From positions 1-38,433 of the forward strand of contig NZ_JALHLX010000024.1 in assembly GCF_022844385.1 (NCBI RefSeq): a stretch of 38,433 nt of DNA. Direction: 5' to 3'. Of the stretch, positions 1 through 9,300 are shown piece by piece. A model generated the notes under the pieces. It was given only the letters and a program-made list of their open reading frames with translations, searched no databases and was not told the origin of the DNA. Source of the stretch: Hydrogenophaga sp. (GTDB taxonomy: Bacteria; Pseudomonadota; Gammaproteobacteria; Burkholderiales; Burkholderiaceae_C). Both the position numbers and the translations under genes were made by a program. Numbering within the stretch: the stretch's first letter is position 1; each line of letters starts with the position of its first letter.

Positions 1-87
1 CAGACCCAGCAGCAAGCCACAAGCCGCCAGCAGCCGGGCTTCGCCCCAGTGCTCCACCCAGCCGGTCCAGTCCATGGACTTCTCCAT
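1..87 (-). CDS. N-terminal fragment of a probable membrane protein (YeeE/YedE-like?)
   Basis: Only the first 29 codons are inside the window; the gene runs leftward off the edge. It begins at an ATG whose first base is 87, with a second in-frame ATG at 75. The visible peptide starts MEKSMDWTGWVEHWGEARLL and then becomes hydrophobic and glycine-rich (a run of Ala, Leu, Cys and Gly), as at the start of a first transmembrane segment. Some YeeE/YedE-type sulfur-transport proteins begin with a short polar stretch followed by a similar Gly/Leu-rich helix, which is my best guess, but the decisive Cys-containing motifs would lie outside the window. No convincing Shine-Dalgarno is seen for the ATG at 87. 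A palindrome lies immediately upstream (92-105). Confidence 0.4.
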   Translation of the reverse strand, partial: MEKSMDWTGWVEHWGEARLLAACGLLLGL

Positions 88-91
88 ATCG

Positions 92-105
92 ATGCATTAG
101 TGCAT
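92..105. promoter_or_regulatory. palindrome upstream of the left-edge gene, candidate operator
   Basis: ATGCA and TGCAT form a perfect inverted repeat around TTAG. It is flanked by TATC (87-90) and GATA (109-112), which extend the dyad imperfectly. The stretch is AT-rich compared with the surrounding coding DNA and lies directly 5' of the minus-strand start at 87. That position suits a repressor site or a core promoter. No binding protein can be named from the sequence. Confidence 0.3.
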
Positions 106-220
106 GCTGATATTAAGACAATGACCGGTCCACAGGTTGATCTGGCGCAAGCCCGCCCCAGATGCAGGAGACCGTTAAGCTCGAATGCCCCCCTGGCTCC
201 ACCCTTGAAAGGACCTCCGC

Positions 221-604
221 ATGGCCATTCCCTGGCTGCTCGCCCTGAAAGTGATCCCCTGGGGTGACGTGATCGAACACGCGCCCAAGGTGCTCAACGC
301 TGCGCGCAAGTTGATGGACCGGCAGAAGTCGCCCGACAGCCCGCCGGTCTCCCCCTCGCCCATGGACCTGGTGTCGGACACACCGCCCAGCCTGGCAGAA
401 CTGCGCAACCGGCTGATCGAAGCGCGCCAGCTCATCGACCAGCAGGCCCAGACCCAGACCCAGATGGCGCAAACGCTGGCCGAACTGGCCGAGCAGAACG
501 CGCGGCTGGTGGCGGCGGTGGAGTTGCTGCGCGTGCGAACCCGCGTGCTCATGTTCGTCATCGCCGCGCTGGTCATCGGCGTGATCGTGCTGTTCGCGCG
601 CTGA
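221..604 (+). CDS. small coiled-coil protein with C-terminal membrane anchor, function unknown
   Basis: This is a 127-residue protein that I do not recognise. GAAAGGA at 207-213 sits seven bases before the ATG and supports this start. The N-terminal 35 residues are moderately hydrophobic, and a Pro/Ser-rich linker follows at about 37-55. A heptad-like, Gln/Ala/Leu-rich stretch at about 57-100 looks like a coiled coil. The C-terminus holds one strong hydrophobic segment (about 107-125, with VLMFVIAALVIGVIVLF) followed only by Ala-Arg. This suggests a tail-anchored cytoplasmic-membrane protein. Its stop codon directly abuts the stop of the convergent YkgJ-like gene. No functional link to the neighbours is visible. 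Confidence 0.75.
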   Translation: MAIPWLLALKVIPWGDVIEHAPKVLNAARKLMDRQKSPDSPPVSPSPMDLVSDTPPSLAELRNRLIEARQLIDQQAQTQTQMAQTLAELAEQNARLVAAVELLRVRTRVLMFVIAALVIGVIVLFAR

Positions 605-925
605 TCAGCCCCGTTCGCTCTTCAGGCTGGCATCACAGCCCACGCCCGCTGCGATCCAGCGGTGGGCCAGCTTCTGCAAAACCGGCGCCGCCCAGCGCCA
701 GCGCGGGCCCAGCACGCCCGCGGCATCGGTGATGGCGCCGCAGCGGTAGACCGCCTGCGCTTCGTCCCAGCGCAGTGCGTCACACGCCCCGCTGCGCTTG
801 CGCGAGATCACCTGCCCCAGCGGGCAGGGCTCGGCCAGGCAACACACCCCGCAACCGTTGCACGGCGCGCCCAGCGCGGGCTGCGCCGGGGCGGACGGGT
901 GGATGTGAATGACCTGATGCTGCAC
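605..925 (-). CDS. YkgJ-type cysteine-cluster protein
   Basis: This 106-residue protein has a Cys-rich N-terminal half: CNGCGVCCLAEPCPLG at about residues 22-37, further Cys at about 48 and 62, and one near the C-terminus. This is the pattern of the YkgJ/CxxCxxCC family, small soluble proteins proposed to bind zinc or an iron-sulfur cluster, with no settled biochemical role. The annotated start is GTG at 925, and no clear ribosome-binding site precedes it, so the start is uncertain. The first Cys motif is 22 residues in, so a moderately later start would not remove it. The gene is convergent with the coiled-coil gene at 221-604 with zero spacer, and is followed upstream by a roughly 100-base gap to the divergent SMP-30 gene. 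Confidence 0.8.
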   Translation of the reverse strand: MQHQVIHIHPSAPAQPALGAPCNGCGVCCLAEPCPLGQVISRKRSGACDALRWDEAQAVYRCGAITDAAGVLGPRWRWAAPVLQKLAHRWIAAGVGCDASLKSERG

Positions 926-1027
926 GGCGCGAGAGTAACGCAGGCGTCACCTGCCTGAAGGCCCGCGCTTGCCTGGGCCCACCGCGCTGGTCTAAGGTGG
1001 TCACTCCAACAAATTCAAGGAGACAAC

Positions 1028-1930
1028 ATGGTCATCGATCCGCGCTTTTCGGTTCTGGTCTCGGGCTACACCTTTCTGGAGAGCCCCCGATGGCACAACG
1101 ACCGGCTGTGGCTGTCGGACTTCTACACGCACCAGGTTCTGAGCGTGGACCTGCAGGGCCAGGTGGAGAAGATCGCCGAGGTGCCCGGACAACCCTCGGG
1201 CATGGGCTGGCTGCCCGACGGGCGCTTGCTGGTGGTGTCCATGCGCGATCGAAAGATCCTGCGTCAGGAGGCCGATGGTCGACTCGTCACCCACGCCGAC
1301 CTGTCGTCCATCGCCGGCGGTCACACCAACGACATGGTGGTGGACTCACACGGTCGCGCATACGTCGGCAACTTCGGCTTTGATCTCATGGGCGGCGGCA
1401 CGCCGCAAGCCGCCACGCTGGCGCGGGTGGACCCCGATGGTTCGGTGCGTGTCGTGGCGAACGATCTTTACTTTCCCAACGGCAGCATGATCACGCCCGA
1501 CGGAAAAACCCTCATCGTCGGCGAGACCATGGGCAACCGCATCTCGGCCTTCGACATACAAGCCGACGGCGCGTTGGGTGCGCGCCGCGACTGGGCGGCC
1601 TTCGGCCCCTTGCCGACGTTGACCGACATCGGCACCGTGCTGGGCAATCTCAAGGCAGCGCCCGACGGCGCCACGCTGGACGCCGAGGGCGCTGTCTGGT
1701 TTGCCGACGCCATCGCCAACCGGGTGGTGCGCATGGCGCCCGGCGGCGAGATCCTGGAAAGCATCTCAACCGGCGCCCTCGGCGCGTTCGCCTGCACGCT
1801 CGGTGGCCCGGCCGGACGCACGCTGTTCATCTGCGTGGCGCCCGACTTCAACGAACACGCTCGCCAGCAGGCGCGCGAGGCGTCTGTGTGGATGACCGAG
1901 GTGAGCGTGCCCGGCGCCGGGCGACCCTGA
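1028..1930 (+). CDS. SMP-30/gluconolactonase/LRE-type beta-propeller protein
   Basis: The 300-residue protein is of the SMP-30/gluconolactonase family: six-bladed beta-propellers that bind a divalent metal and usually hydrolyse sugar lactones or related esters. Matching landmarks are the ESPRW motif with the first metal ligand Glu18, TND with Asn101, FPNG with Asn151 and PDGATLDAEG with the likely catalytic Asp213. Length is normal for the family. AAGGAG at 1018-1023 supports the ATG at 1028, and there is no signal peptide, so the protein should be cytoplasmic. Sugar-catabolic genes are absent nearby, so the substrate cannot be inferred. The stop codon touches the stop of uvrA on the other strand with no spacer. 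Confidence 0.88.
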   Translation: MVIDPRFSVLVSGYTFLESPRWHNDRLWLSDFYTHQVLSVDLQGQVEKIAEVPGQPSGMGWLPDGRLLVVSMRDRKILRQEADGRLVTHADLSSIAGGHTNDMVVDSHGRAYVGNFGFDLMGGGTPQAATLARVDPDGSVRVVANDLYFPNGSMITPDGKTLIVGETMGNRISAFDIQADGALGARRDWAAFGPLPTLTDIGTVLGNLKAAPDGATLDAEGAVWFADAIANRVVRMAPGGEILESISTGALGAFACTLGGPAGRTLFICVAPDFNEHARQQAREASVWMTEVSVPGAGRP

Positions 1931-4900
1931 TCAGCGCGCCAGCACCGGGCCCAGCACCCGCCCGGTGTGCGTGTCCAGCCGCACCACCTCGTCGGGCGGT
2001 GCCGCGGCCACGATAAGACCACCACCGCCACCGCCCTCGGGGCCGAGGTCGATGATCCAGTCGGCTTCGGCCATCACGTCCAGGTCGTGCTCGATCACCA
2101 CCACGCTGTGGCCGCCGTCCACCAGGCGGTGCAGCACGCGGATGAGTTTTTCCACATCGGCCATGTGCAGGCCCACCGTGGGTTCGTCCAGCACGTACAG
2201 CGTGTGCGGCGGCTTCTGGCCGCGGCGCGTGATGTCGTCGCGCACCTTGCTGAGTTCGGTGACGAGCTTGATGCGCTGCGCCTCGCCGCCGCTGAGCGTG
2301 GGGCTGGGCTGGCCCAGCGTGAGGTAGCCCAGACCCACGTCTTTCAGCAACTGCAGCGGGTGGCCGATGCTCGGCATGGCGGCGAAGAAGTCGACCGCCT
2401 CGTCCACCTCCATCTGCAGCACGTCGCCGATGCTCTTGCCCTTCCAGGTCACGGCCAGGGTCTCGGGGTTGAAGCGGGCGCCGTGGCAGACCTCGCAGGG
2501 CACCTTCACGTCGGGCAGAAAGCTCATCTCGATGGTGCGCATGCCCTGGCCTTCGCAGCCCGGGCAGCGGCCTTCGCCGGTGTTGAAGCTGAAACGGCCC
2601 GGGCCGTAACCGCGCGCCTTGGCTTCCAGCGTGTCGGCGAACAGCTTGCGCACCGTGTCCCAGAAGCCGATGTAGGTGGCCGGGCATGAGCGTGGGGTTT
2701 TGCCGATGGGTGTCTGATCGACTTCGAGCACGCGGTCCACGGTCTCGTATCCGCTCACGCTGGCGCAGCCCGACCACGCCGGGTACTGGCCCTTGTCCAT
2801 CGCGTCGCGGCCGGCCCGGGTGCTGCGCTGGGCGACGGCGGCGGCCACGTTGGTCAACAGCACGTCGCGCGCCAGCGTGGACTTGCCGGAGCCGGACACG
2901 CCGGTGATCACGACCAGGCGTTGCAGTGGCACCGCGGCGTCGAGCTGGTTGAGGTTGTGGAGCTGGGCGGCATGCACCCGCAGCCAATGACTTGATCCCT
3001 CCCCCGCTGGGGGAGGGCTGGGGTGGGGGCTCGCCTGAGCCACGGCATTCGGTGCGCCTGCCTCCATCCCTGCCTTCCCCCAGAGGGGGAAGGAATCGAG
3101 CGGGGTCACCTCGCGCCTCGGCTGCAGCGGATGTTTCATCGCATGCAGCAGATAACGCCCCGTTACCGACTCGGGATTCGCCGAGAGGTCGTCCACCGAA
3201 CCCTGCGCCACCACGCGCCCACCGCGCTTGCCCGCGCTGGGGCCGATGTCGATGATGTGGTCGGCGCGGCGGATGGTGTCTTCGTCGTGCTCCACCACCA
3301 CCAGCGTGTTGCCCATGTCGCCGAGCTTGTGCAATGCGTTGAGCAATATCGCGTTGTCGCGCGCGTGCAGGCCGATGGTGGGTTCGTCGAGCACGTAGCA
3401 CACCCCTTGCAGATTGCTGCCCAGCTGCGCCGCCAGGCGGATGCGCTGCGCCTCGCCGCCGCTGAGCGTGGGCGCTCCGCGGTCCAGCGTGAGGTAGTTC
3501 AGGCCCACCTCTTCCAGAAAGGCAAGGCGGCTTTCGATTTCGGGCAGCAGGTCGCGGGCGATGCCGGTTTCGCGGGTGGACATCACGGCTTCTTTCATGA
3601 GGCCTTGCACCCACTGCCGCACCTCGCGCACCGACAGCCGCGCCACGTCGGTGATGCCCACACCGCTGAATCTCACCGCGCGGGCCTGCGCGTTCAGGCG
3701 CGTGCCTTCGCAACCCGGGCAAACTTCGTCGACCAGGTCGTCCACCTCGGGTTCGGCAAAGCTCTGCTCACGGCCACGCTCCTTGTCGTCGCGCACCGAA
3801 TCGTCGAGCACGCTGCGCTGGTCGCGCGAGAGCTTCAGCCCTGTGCCCACGCAGTCGGGGCACCAGCCGTGCTTGCTGTTGTAGGAGAACAGGCGCGGGT
3901 CGAGCTCGGGGTAGCTGGTGGCGCAGACCGGGCAGGCGCGCGTGGTGGAAAACACCTCCAGCTGGCCGAGTTCACGGGTGGACGAGCCCTCTTCCAACGC
4001 ACGGGCCAGGCCGTCGAGCGGGTGCAGCACATGCACCACGCCCTTGCCGATCTCCAGCGCCTTGGTGAGCTGGCTGCGCAGCTGGGCTTCCTGATCGGCA
4101 TTCACCACAAAGTCGGCCACCGGCAGCTCGATGGTGTGTTCCTTGAAACGGTCGATGCGCGGGAAACCGGTGGTGGGGAGGAACTCGCCGTCCACGCGCA
4201 GGTGGGTATAGCCGCGCGGGCGTGCCCAGTCAGCCAGCTCGGTGTAGATGCCCTTGCGGTTGACCACCAGCGGCGCGAGCAGGCCGATGTGTTGGCCCGC
4301 GTAGCGCTTGAGGATAGCGGCCGCAATGCTGTCGGCGCTCTGCGGCATCACCGCCGCGCCGTCGTGCACGCAGTGCTGCGTGCCCAGCTTCACATACAGC
4401 AGGCGCAGGAAATGCCAGACCTCGGTGGTCGTGCCCACCGTGCTCTTGCGCCCGCCGCGTGAGAGCCGCTGCTCGATCGCCACGGTGGGCGGGATGCCGT
4501 AGACCGCGTCCACCTCGGGGCGGCCCGCCGGCTGAACGATGCTGCGCGCGTAGGCGTTCAGGCTCTCCAGATAGCGCCGCTGGCCTTCGTTGAACAGGAT
4601 GTCGAAGGCCAGCGTGGACTTGCCCGAACCGCTAACGCCCGAGATCACGTTGAACTGGCCGCGCGGGATGTTCACGCTCAGGTTCTTGAGGTTGTGTTCC
4701 TTGGCGTTGACGATGCGGATGGCGTTGCCGTGCTGGTCGCTGCGGCGCGCCGCGGCGGCCAAGCCGCTTGACTGGCCCAGGTAGTCGGCCGCGCGGCCCT
4801 CGCGCACGGCGTGCACCTCGCCCATGGACAGCGCGTATTCGCGCAAGGCCTTGGCGGTGTGGCTGCTGGCGTGTTCACGCACCTGCTCGGGCGGGCCTTC

Positions 4901-7900
4901 GGCCACCACCAGGCCACCGGCGTCGCCGCCCTCGGGGCCCAGGTCGATCAGCCAGTCGGCCGAGCGGATCACGTCCAGGTTGTGCTCGATCACCACCAGC
5001 GAATGGCCGGCGTCGATCAATTTGCGCAGGCTGCGCATGAGCTTGGCGATGTCATCGAAGTGCAGGCCGGTGGTGGGCTCGTCGAACAGGAAGAGCGTGC
5101 CCTTGCGCGAGAGCGGCTGGCGGCTCGCGCTGGCACTTTTGGAGGCCTCGGCCAGGAAACCCGCGAGCTTGAGGCGCTGCGCCTCGCCACCGGAGAGCGT
5201 GGGCACGGGCTGGCCGAGCTTCACGTATTCGAGACCCACGTCCACGATGGGTTGCAGCACGCGGATGACTTCGCGGTCGGCCTTGAAGAGCTCGGCGGCT
5301 TCACTCACCGTGAGGTCGAGCACGTCGGCCACGTTGAGCGAACGATCGCCGCGTTCGATGCGCACCTCCAGGATTTCGGGCCGATAGCGCTTGCCGTCAC
5401 AGTCCGGGCAGCGCAGGTATACGTCGCTCAGGAACTGCATCTCCACATGTTCAAAGCCTGAGCCACCGCAGGTGGGGCAGCGCCCGTCGCCACTGTTGAA
5501 GCTGAACTTGGCGGGCGTGTAGCTGCGCTGGCGCGACAGCGGTGCGTCGGCGAACAGCGCACGGATGGCGTCCCACGCGCCCACATAACTCACCGGGTTG
5601 GAGCGCGCGGTCTTGCCGATGGGCGACTGGTCGACGAACACCACCTCGCCGAGTTGTTCGGCGCCGAGCAGCCGGTCGTGTGCGCCGGGCGTGTCGGTGG
5701 ACTTGCCGAAGTGGCGCAGCAGCGCGGGTGCCAGCACGTCCTGGATCAGGCTGGACTTGCCCGAACCCGAGACTCCGGTGACGACCACCAGGCGCTGCAA
5801 CGGGAACTCGACCGACACGTCTTTCAGGTTGTGTTCGCGAGCGCCTTCCAGGATGAGGCGCGGCGTGCTGTCGGTCACCGCACGCTTGAAGCCCATGCCG
5901 ATGGTCTTGCGCGCGCCGAGGTAAGCGCCGGTCAGCGTGTCGGCCGAACGGATCGCCTCGGGCGTGCCGTCGAACACGATCTGCCCGCCGCGTTCGCCCG
6001 GGCCGGGGCCCATGTCGATCAGGCGGTCGGCCGCGAGCATGACGGCGGGGTCGTGCTCGACCACCACCAGCGTGTTGCCCGCGTCGCGCAGGCGCAGCAT
6101 CGCGTCAACGATGCGCGCCATGTCGCGCGGATGCAGGCCGATGCTGGGCTCGTCGAGCACGAACAAGGTGTTGACCAGCGAGGTGCCCAGCGCCGTGGTG
6201 AGGTTGATGCGCTGCACCTCACCGCCGCTGAGCGTTCGGCTTTGGCGGTCCAGTGTGAGGTAACCGATGCCGACCTCGCAGAGGTAACGGATGCGGGTGT
6301 TGATTTCGTCGAGCAGGAGTTTGAGGGCCTGCGCCTGGCCAGTGTTCGGCTCCTTCCCCCCCTGGGGGAAGGTTGGGATGGGGGCTTGCGCGGGGGAGGG
6401 AGCCAAAGAGGCGAAGAAGGTGCGCAGCTTGTCCAGCGGCAACAACATCAAGTCGTGCAGACACAGCCCCGGCAAAGCCTCCACCTGCGCACGGCTCCAC
6501 TTCACGCCGTGCGGCAAATAACGCTTCTCCGGCTTCAGCACCGCATCCGCCTGCACCTTGGTGCCCAGACGCCAGAGCAGGCTGTCGGTCTTCAGGCGCG
6601 CGCCACCACAGCTCGGGCACTCGGTGTAGCTGCGGTACTTGGACAAGAGCACGCGGATGTGCATCTTGTAGGCCTTGCTCTCCAGGTACTCGAAGAAGCG
6701 GTCCACGCCGTACCAGTGCTGGTTCCACTTGCCGTTCCACTGCGGCGAGCCTGCGCGCACCCAGTGTTTCTGCTCCTCGGTGAGCTTCGCCCAGGGCGTG
6801 TCGCGCGGGATGCCGGCGGCTTCCGCGTGCCGCATCATGTCGTCCTGCGCCTCTTTCCAGGCCGGCGTCTGGAACACCTTGATGGCGCCGGCACGCAGCG
6901 TGAGCTTGTCGTTCGGAATCACCAACCCATAGTCCACCCCGATCACCCGTCCGAATCCGCGGCAGGCCTCACAGGCCCCCACCGCCGAGTTGAACGAAAA
7001 CATCGACGGCGTGGGTTCGCTGTAACGAATGTCGCTCTCGGGGCAATGCAGGCCGGTGCTGAAACGCCAGATCTCCGGCTCGGCCGCCTCTTTCAATTCG
7101 GGGCTCAATTCGGGGTCAGATTCCAATTTCGCGCTCGCGAAATTGGAATCTGACCCCGAATTGGCTGACCCCGAATTGGCGAGGGCGTAGACCATGAGCT
7201 TGCCGCCGCCACGCTTCAGACCGACCTCGATGGCCTCCATCACGCGCGCGGGTTCGGTCGTGCCGATGCGGAAGCGGTCGGCCACCACGTCGAGCACCTT
7301 GATCGCCTCCATGGGTGCGGTCTTCGCCTTGCCTTTGGTCTTGGCCTTGTCGTCCACGGCGGGCGCGGCGCGGTGCACGACGCGTTCGGCCTGCACCCGT
7401 GTGTAGCCGCTGGCCGAGAGCCACTGCTCGATTTCTTCCGGGGTGGTGCTGGCGGGCAGCTCCACCGGGAAGGTGACCACCAACCTCGGGTCACCCCGCT
7501 CCTCGGCCCGTTGTTTCAATTCAAGATAAATCGACTCTGGCGAGTCGTGCCGCACCAGGGCGGCGGTGTCGCGGTCGAACAGCTCGGCGCCGCGCGCAAA
7601 CAAAAGTTTGAGGTGGTCGTTGAGCTCGGTCATGGTGCCCACCGTGGATCGTGAGCTGCGCACAGGGTTGGTCTGGTCGATGGCGATCGCTGGCGGCACG
7701 CCCTCCACCCGGTCCACCGCAGGTTTGTCCATGCGGTCGAGGAACTGGCGCGCATAGGCGCTGAAGGTCTCCACGTAGCGGCGCTGGCCCTCGGCAAACA
7801 AGGTGTCGAACACCAGGCTCGATTTGCCCGAACCGCTGGGCCCGGTGACCACCGTGAGTTCGCCCGTGCGGATGTCGAGGTCGATGTTTTTCAGGTTGTG

Positions 7901-8026
7901 CTGGCGCGCGCCACGGATGCGGATCAGGCCAGTGCCACCTTCCGTCGGTCGGTCACGACCCTCATCGTCGGACGCGGGTTGAATCGCGCCCGCAGGCAAC
8001 TCGGCGGGCAAAAAGGCATCGGACAT
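1931..8026 (-). CDS. uvrA: UvrA-family ATPase, fused tandem (four ABC modules)
   Basis: UvrA is the damage-sensing ABC ATPase of nucleotide excision repair. A normal UvrA is about 940 residues with two ATPase modules; this one is 2031 residues and contains two complete UvrA units in one chain. Walker A motifs (GxSGSGKSS/T) fall near residues 62, 750, 1132 and 1710, and LSGGE signatures near 599, 942, 1520 and 1911, each followed by a DEP(S/T)xGLH Walker B. CxxC pairs of the large zinc site occur in both halves (CPTCGG...CPDC; CPGCEG...CEVC). The smaller zinc site is intact in the second half but has CPES instead of CxxC in the first. Double-length UvrAs are known in Burkholderiales and xanthomonads, often beside a normal UvrA. 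The ATG at 8026 is preceded by GGAG. Three palindromic repeats are translated in frame near residues 284-312, 542-560 and 1645-1677. Confidence 0.95.
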   Translation of the reverse strand: MSDAFLPAELPAGAIQPASDDEGRDRPTEGGTGLIRIRGARQHNLKNIDLDIRTGELTVVTGPSGSGKSSLVFDTLFAEGQRRYVETFSAYARQFLDRMDKPAVDRVEGVPPAIAIDQTNPVRSSRSTVGTMTELNDHLKLLFARGAELFDRDTAALVRHDSPESIYLELKQRAEERGDPRLVVTFPVELPASTTPEEIEQWLSASGYTRVQAERVVHRAAPAVDDKAKTKGKAKTAPMEAIKVLDVVADRFRIGTTEPARVMEAIEVGLKRGGGKLMVYALANSGSANSGSDSNFASAKLESDPELSPELKEAAEPEIWRFSTGLHCPESDIRYSEPTPSMFSFNSAVGACEACRGFGRVIGVDYGLVIPNDKLTLRAGAIKVFQTPAWKEAQDDMMRHAEAAGIPRDTPWAKLTEEQKHWVRAGSPQWNGKWNQHWYGVDRFFEYLESKAYKMHIRVLLSKYRSYTECPSCGGARLKTDSLLWRLGTKVQADAVLKPEKRYLPHGVKWSRAQVEALPGLCLHDLMLLPLDKLRTFFASLAPSPAQAPIPTFPQGGKEPNTGQAQALKLLLDEINTRIRYLCEVGIGYLTLDRQSRTLSGGEVQRINLTTALGTSLVNTLFVLDEPSIGLHPRDMARIVDAMLRLRDAGNTLVVVEHDPAVMLAADRLIDMGPGPGERGGQIVFDGTPEAIRSADTLTGAYLGARKTIGMGFKRAVTDSTPRLILEGAREHNLKDVSVEFPLQRLVVVTGVSGSGKSSLIQDVLAPALLRHFGKSTDTPGAHDRLLGAEQLGEVVFVDQSPIGKTARSNPVSYVGAWDAIRALFADAPLSRQRSYTPAKFSFNSGDGRCPTCGGSGFEHVEMQFLSDVYLRCPDCDGKRYRPEILEVRIERGDRSLNVADVLDLTVSEAAELFKADREVIRVLQPIVDVGLEYVKLGQPVPTLSGGEAQRLKLAGFLAEASKSASASRQPLSRKGTLFLFDEPTTGLHFDDIAKLMRSLRKLIDAGHSLVVIEHNLDVIRSADWLIDLGPEGGDAGGLVVAEGPPEQVREHASSHTAKALREYALSMGEVHAVREGRAADYLGQSSGLAAAARRSDQHGNAIRIVNAKEHNLKNLSVNIPRGQFNVISGVSGSGKSTLAFDILFNEGQRRYLESLNAYARSIVQPAGRPEVDAVYGIPPTVAIEQRLSRGGRKSTVGTTTEVWHFLRLLYVKLGTQHCVHDGAAVMPQSADSIAAAILKRYAGQHIGLLAPLVVNRKGIYTELADWARPRGYTHLRVDGEFLPTTGFPRIDRFKEHTIELPVADFVVNADQEAQLRSQLTKALEIGKGVVHVLHPLDGLARALEEGSSTRELGQLEVFSTTRACPVCATSYPELDPRLFSYNSKHGWCPDCVGTGLKLSRDQRSVLDDSVRDDKERGREQSFAEPEVDDLVDEVCPGCEGTRLNAQARAVRFSGVGITDVARLSVREVRQWVQGLMKEAVMSTRETGIARDLLPEIESRLAFLEEVGLNYLTLDRGAPTLSGGEAQRIRLAAQLGSNLQGVCYVLDEPTIGLHARDNAILLNALHKLGDMGNTLVVVEHDEDTIRRADHIIDIGPSAGKRGGRVVAQGSVDDLSANPESVTGRYLLHAMKHPLQPRREVTPLDSFPLWGKAGMEAGAPNAVAQASPHPSPPPAGEGSSHWLRVHAAQLHNLNQLDAAVPLQRLVVITGVSGSGKSTLARDVLLTNVAAAVAQRSTRAGRDAMDKGQYPAWSGCASVSGYETVDRVLEVDQTPIGKTPRSCPATYIGFWDTVRKLFADTLEAKARGYGPGRFSFNTGEGRCPGCEGQGMRTIEMSFLPDVKVPCEVCHGARFNPETLAVTWKGKSIGDVLQMEVDEAVDFFAAMPSIGHPLQLLKDVGLGYLTLGQPSPTLSGGEAQRIKLVTELSKVRDDITRRGQKPPHTLYVLDEPTVGLHMADVEKLIRVLHRLVDGGHSVVVIEHDLDVMAEADWIIDLGPEGGGGGGLIVAAAPPDEVVRLDTHTGRVLGPVLAR
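2997..3093. repeat. paired G/C-rich palindromic elements inserted in uvrA
   Basis: Two related hairpins lie in opposite orientation. CCCTCCCCC (2997-3005) pairs perfectly with GGGGGAGGG (3009-3017), and CCTTCCCCC (3073-3081) with GGGGGAAGG (3085-3093), each with a 3-base loop. The right flank of the first (CTGGGGTGGGGGC) is an inverted version of the left flank of the second (GCCTCCATCCCTG). The unit is translated as a Pro/Gly-rich linker in uvrA between ATPase modules 3 and 4. It resembles the short dispersed intragenic or intergenic palindromes common in GC-rich proteobacteria. Confidence 0.75.
6352..6402. repeat. third copy of the G/C-rich palindromic element in uvrA
   Basis: CCTTCCCCC (6352-6360) pairs with GGGGGAAGG (6364-6372) around a CCT loop, followed by TTGGGATGGGGGC, which matches the flank of the copies at 2997-3093. 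It is read in a different frame from those copies (encoding a stretch containing [12 protein letters not shown]). This shows that the conserved unit is DNA rather than a protein domain. It sits in the linker before the first LSGGE signature of UvrA. Confidence 0.75.
7094..7178. repeat. REP-like long perfect inverted repeat inside uvrA
   Basis: Bases 7106-7133 pair perfectly with 7136-7163: a 28-bp stem with a 2-base loop. Each arm contains GGGGTCAGATTCCAATTT or its complement. Partial further copies of the arm tip flank it (CAATTCGGGG at 7094-7103; CCCCGAATTG at 7169-7178), so the unit looks like nested or repeated insertions. It is AT-richer than the host gene. It is translated in frame as a Ser/Asn-rich stretch (contains [14 protein letters not shown]) in the insertion region of the first UvrA half. 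I recall GGGGTCAGA-type palindromes as REP sequences of proteobacteria linked to RAYT transposases; no RAYT gene is in this window. Confidence 0.85.
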
Positions 8027-8158
8027 GCAGGGGGCTCCAGAGGGGGACGCAAAGATTCTACGGAGCGATGCGGCATACCCCACACCGTGTACGTCATAAC
8101 CACAATTTCCCACCCGGGCTGACTGCCTAGACTGAGCCCTCATTTCGATACACACACC

Positions 8159-9292
8159 ATGAAAAAAATCTCCGATTCCTGGTCCAGGGGCCTCACCACC
8201 CTCGCGCTCACCGGGCTTGTCACCCTCTCCCTGCCCGCCTGGGCGCAGCTGCGCATCGGAAACCCGTCGGGCATCACCGGCTCGGTGGCGGCCGGCGTCA
8301 AGGAAAACATCGACGGCGCCCGGCTGTACTTCGACGCGGTGAACGCACGCGGCGGCGTCAACGGCCAGAAGATCGACATGATTTCGGTGGACGACAAGTT
8401 CGACCCCAAGGTCACGGTGGAAGTCTCGCGCCAGCTCATCACCGAACAGAAGGTGCTGGCCCTGTTCCTGAACCGGGGCACACCGCATTCACAAGCCCTG
8501 CTGCCCATGCTGGCCGAGTTCAAGGTGCCGCTGGTGGGCCCGAGCACCGGGGCCATGGTGCTGCACGAGCCGGTGAACCCCTGGGTCTTCAACGTGCGCG
8601 CCACCTACCAGCGCGAGGCCGCCAAGGCCATCGAACACCTCGCCAGCATCGGCATGACACGCATCGCGCTGCTGGAGACCGACGACTCCTTCGGCGCCGA
8701 CTCGGCCGCGGGTGCGCTCAAGGGATTTGCCACGGTGAAACAGACGCCGGTGATGCAAGAGAAGTTCCCGCGCGACAAGCCCGACTTCACCGAGCTGGCG
8801 ACCCGCGTGGTGAAAAGCAACGCCCAGGCGGTGATGGTGATCGGCTCGGCCGGCAACGCCGCCAACGGCATGAAGGCGATCCGTGAAGCGGGTTCGCGGG
8901 CGCAGCTGGTCACGTTGTCCAACAACGCCTCCGAGGGCTTCATCAAACTGCTGGGCGAACACGCTCGCGGCGTGATCGTCACGCAGGTCTTCCCCAACGA
9001 GCGCTCGGTGGCGTTTCCGCTGATCAAGGAAGCGCAGGACCTGGCCAGGGCCAAGGGCCTGGAGGGCGTGTCGCCCGCCATGATGGAAGGCTTTGCCGCC
9101 GCCAAGGTGCTCACCGAAGGCCTGCGCCGCGCCGGCCCCAACCCGACCCCGGTGGCCCTGCGCGACGCGCTGGAAGGCATGCGCAACTACGACATCGGAG
9201 GTCTGCAGATCAGCTACAGCGCCACCGACCACACCGGCCTGGATTTTTCGGATCTCTCGATCGTCAACGCCAGCGGCAAGTTCATGCGCTGA
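8159..9292 (+). CDS. periplasmic substrate-binding protein, branched-chain amino acid ABC type
   Basis: The 377-residue protein is a type I periplasmic binding protein of the Leu/Ile/Val (Peripla_BP_6) family. A signal peptide is clear: Lys-Lys near the start, a hydrophobic core at about 12-25, and an AWA/Q cleavage site after residue 29. The mature protein then reads [20 protein letters not shown], the usual first strand, with the family phrase of a 'Q...DDKFDPK' region at about 68-80. Such proteins capture amino acids, amides or aromatic acids for an ABC importer. No permease or ATPase of the Liv type lies nearby, so it is an orphan binding protein that must share a transporter elsewhere or act as a sensor subunit. 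It is divergent from uvrA across 132 bases and ends eight bases from the convergent stress-protein gene. Confidence 0.9.
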   Translation: MKKISDSWSRGLTTLALTGLVTLSLPAWAQLRIGNPSGITGSVAAGVKENIDGARLYFDAVNARGGVNGQKIDMISVDDKFDPKVTVEVSRQLITEQKVLALFLNRGTPHSQALLPMLAEFKVPLVGPSTGAMVLHEPVNPWVFNVRATYQREAAKAIEHLASIGMTRIALLETDDSFGADSAAGALKGFATVKQTPVMQEKFPRDKPDFTELATRVVKSNAQAVMVIGSAGNAANGMKAIREAGSRAQLVTLSNNASEGFIKLLGEHARGVIVTQVFPNERSVAFPLIKEAQDLARAKGLEGVSPAMMEGFAAAKVLTEGLRRAGPNPTPVALRDALEGMRNYDIGGLQISYSATDHTGLDFSDLSIVNASGKFMR

Positions 9293-9300
9293 GAGCGTCT

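Noticed and set aside
1848..3722. A 624-codon minus-strand open frame overlapping uvrA
   Set aside because: It is a high-GC shadow of the real uvrA frame: Arg/Ala/Gly/His-rich, without motifs, while the other frame carries Walker and signature motifs.
6900..7200. Frameshift or pseudogene in uvrA at the palindromic insertion
   Set aside because: The frame stays open through the repeat and conserved UvrA sequence resumes on both sides, so the gene looks intact.
8027..8488. Longer UvrA start at 8488
   Set aside because: The extra stretch is antisense to the signal-peptide region of the binding protein and resembles no UvrA leader; the ATG at 8026 has a GGAG upstream.
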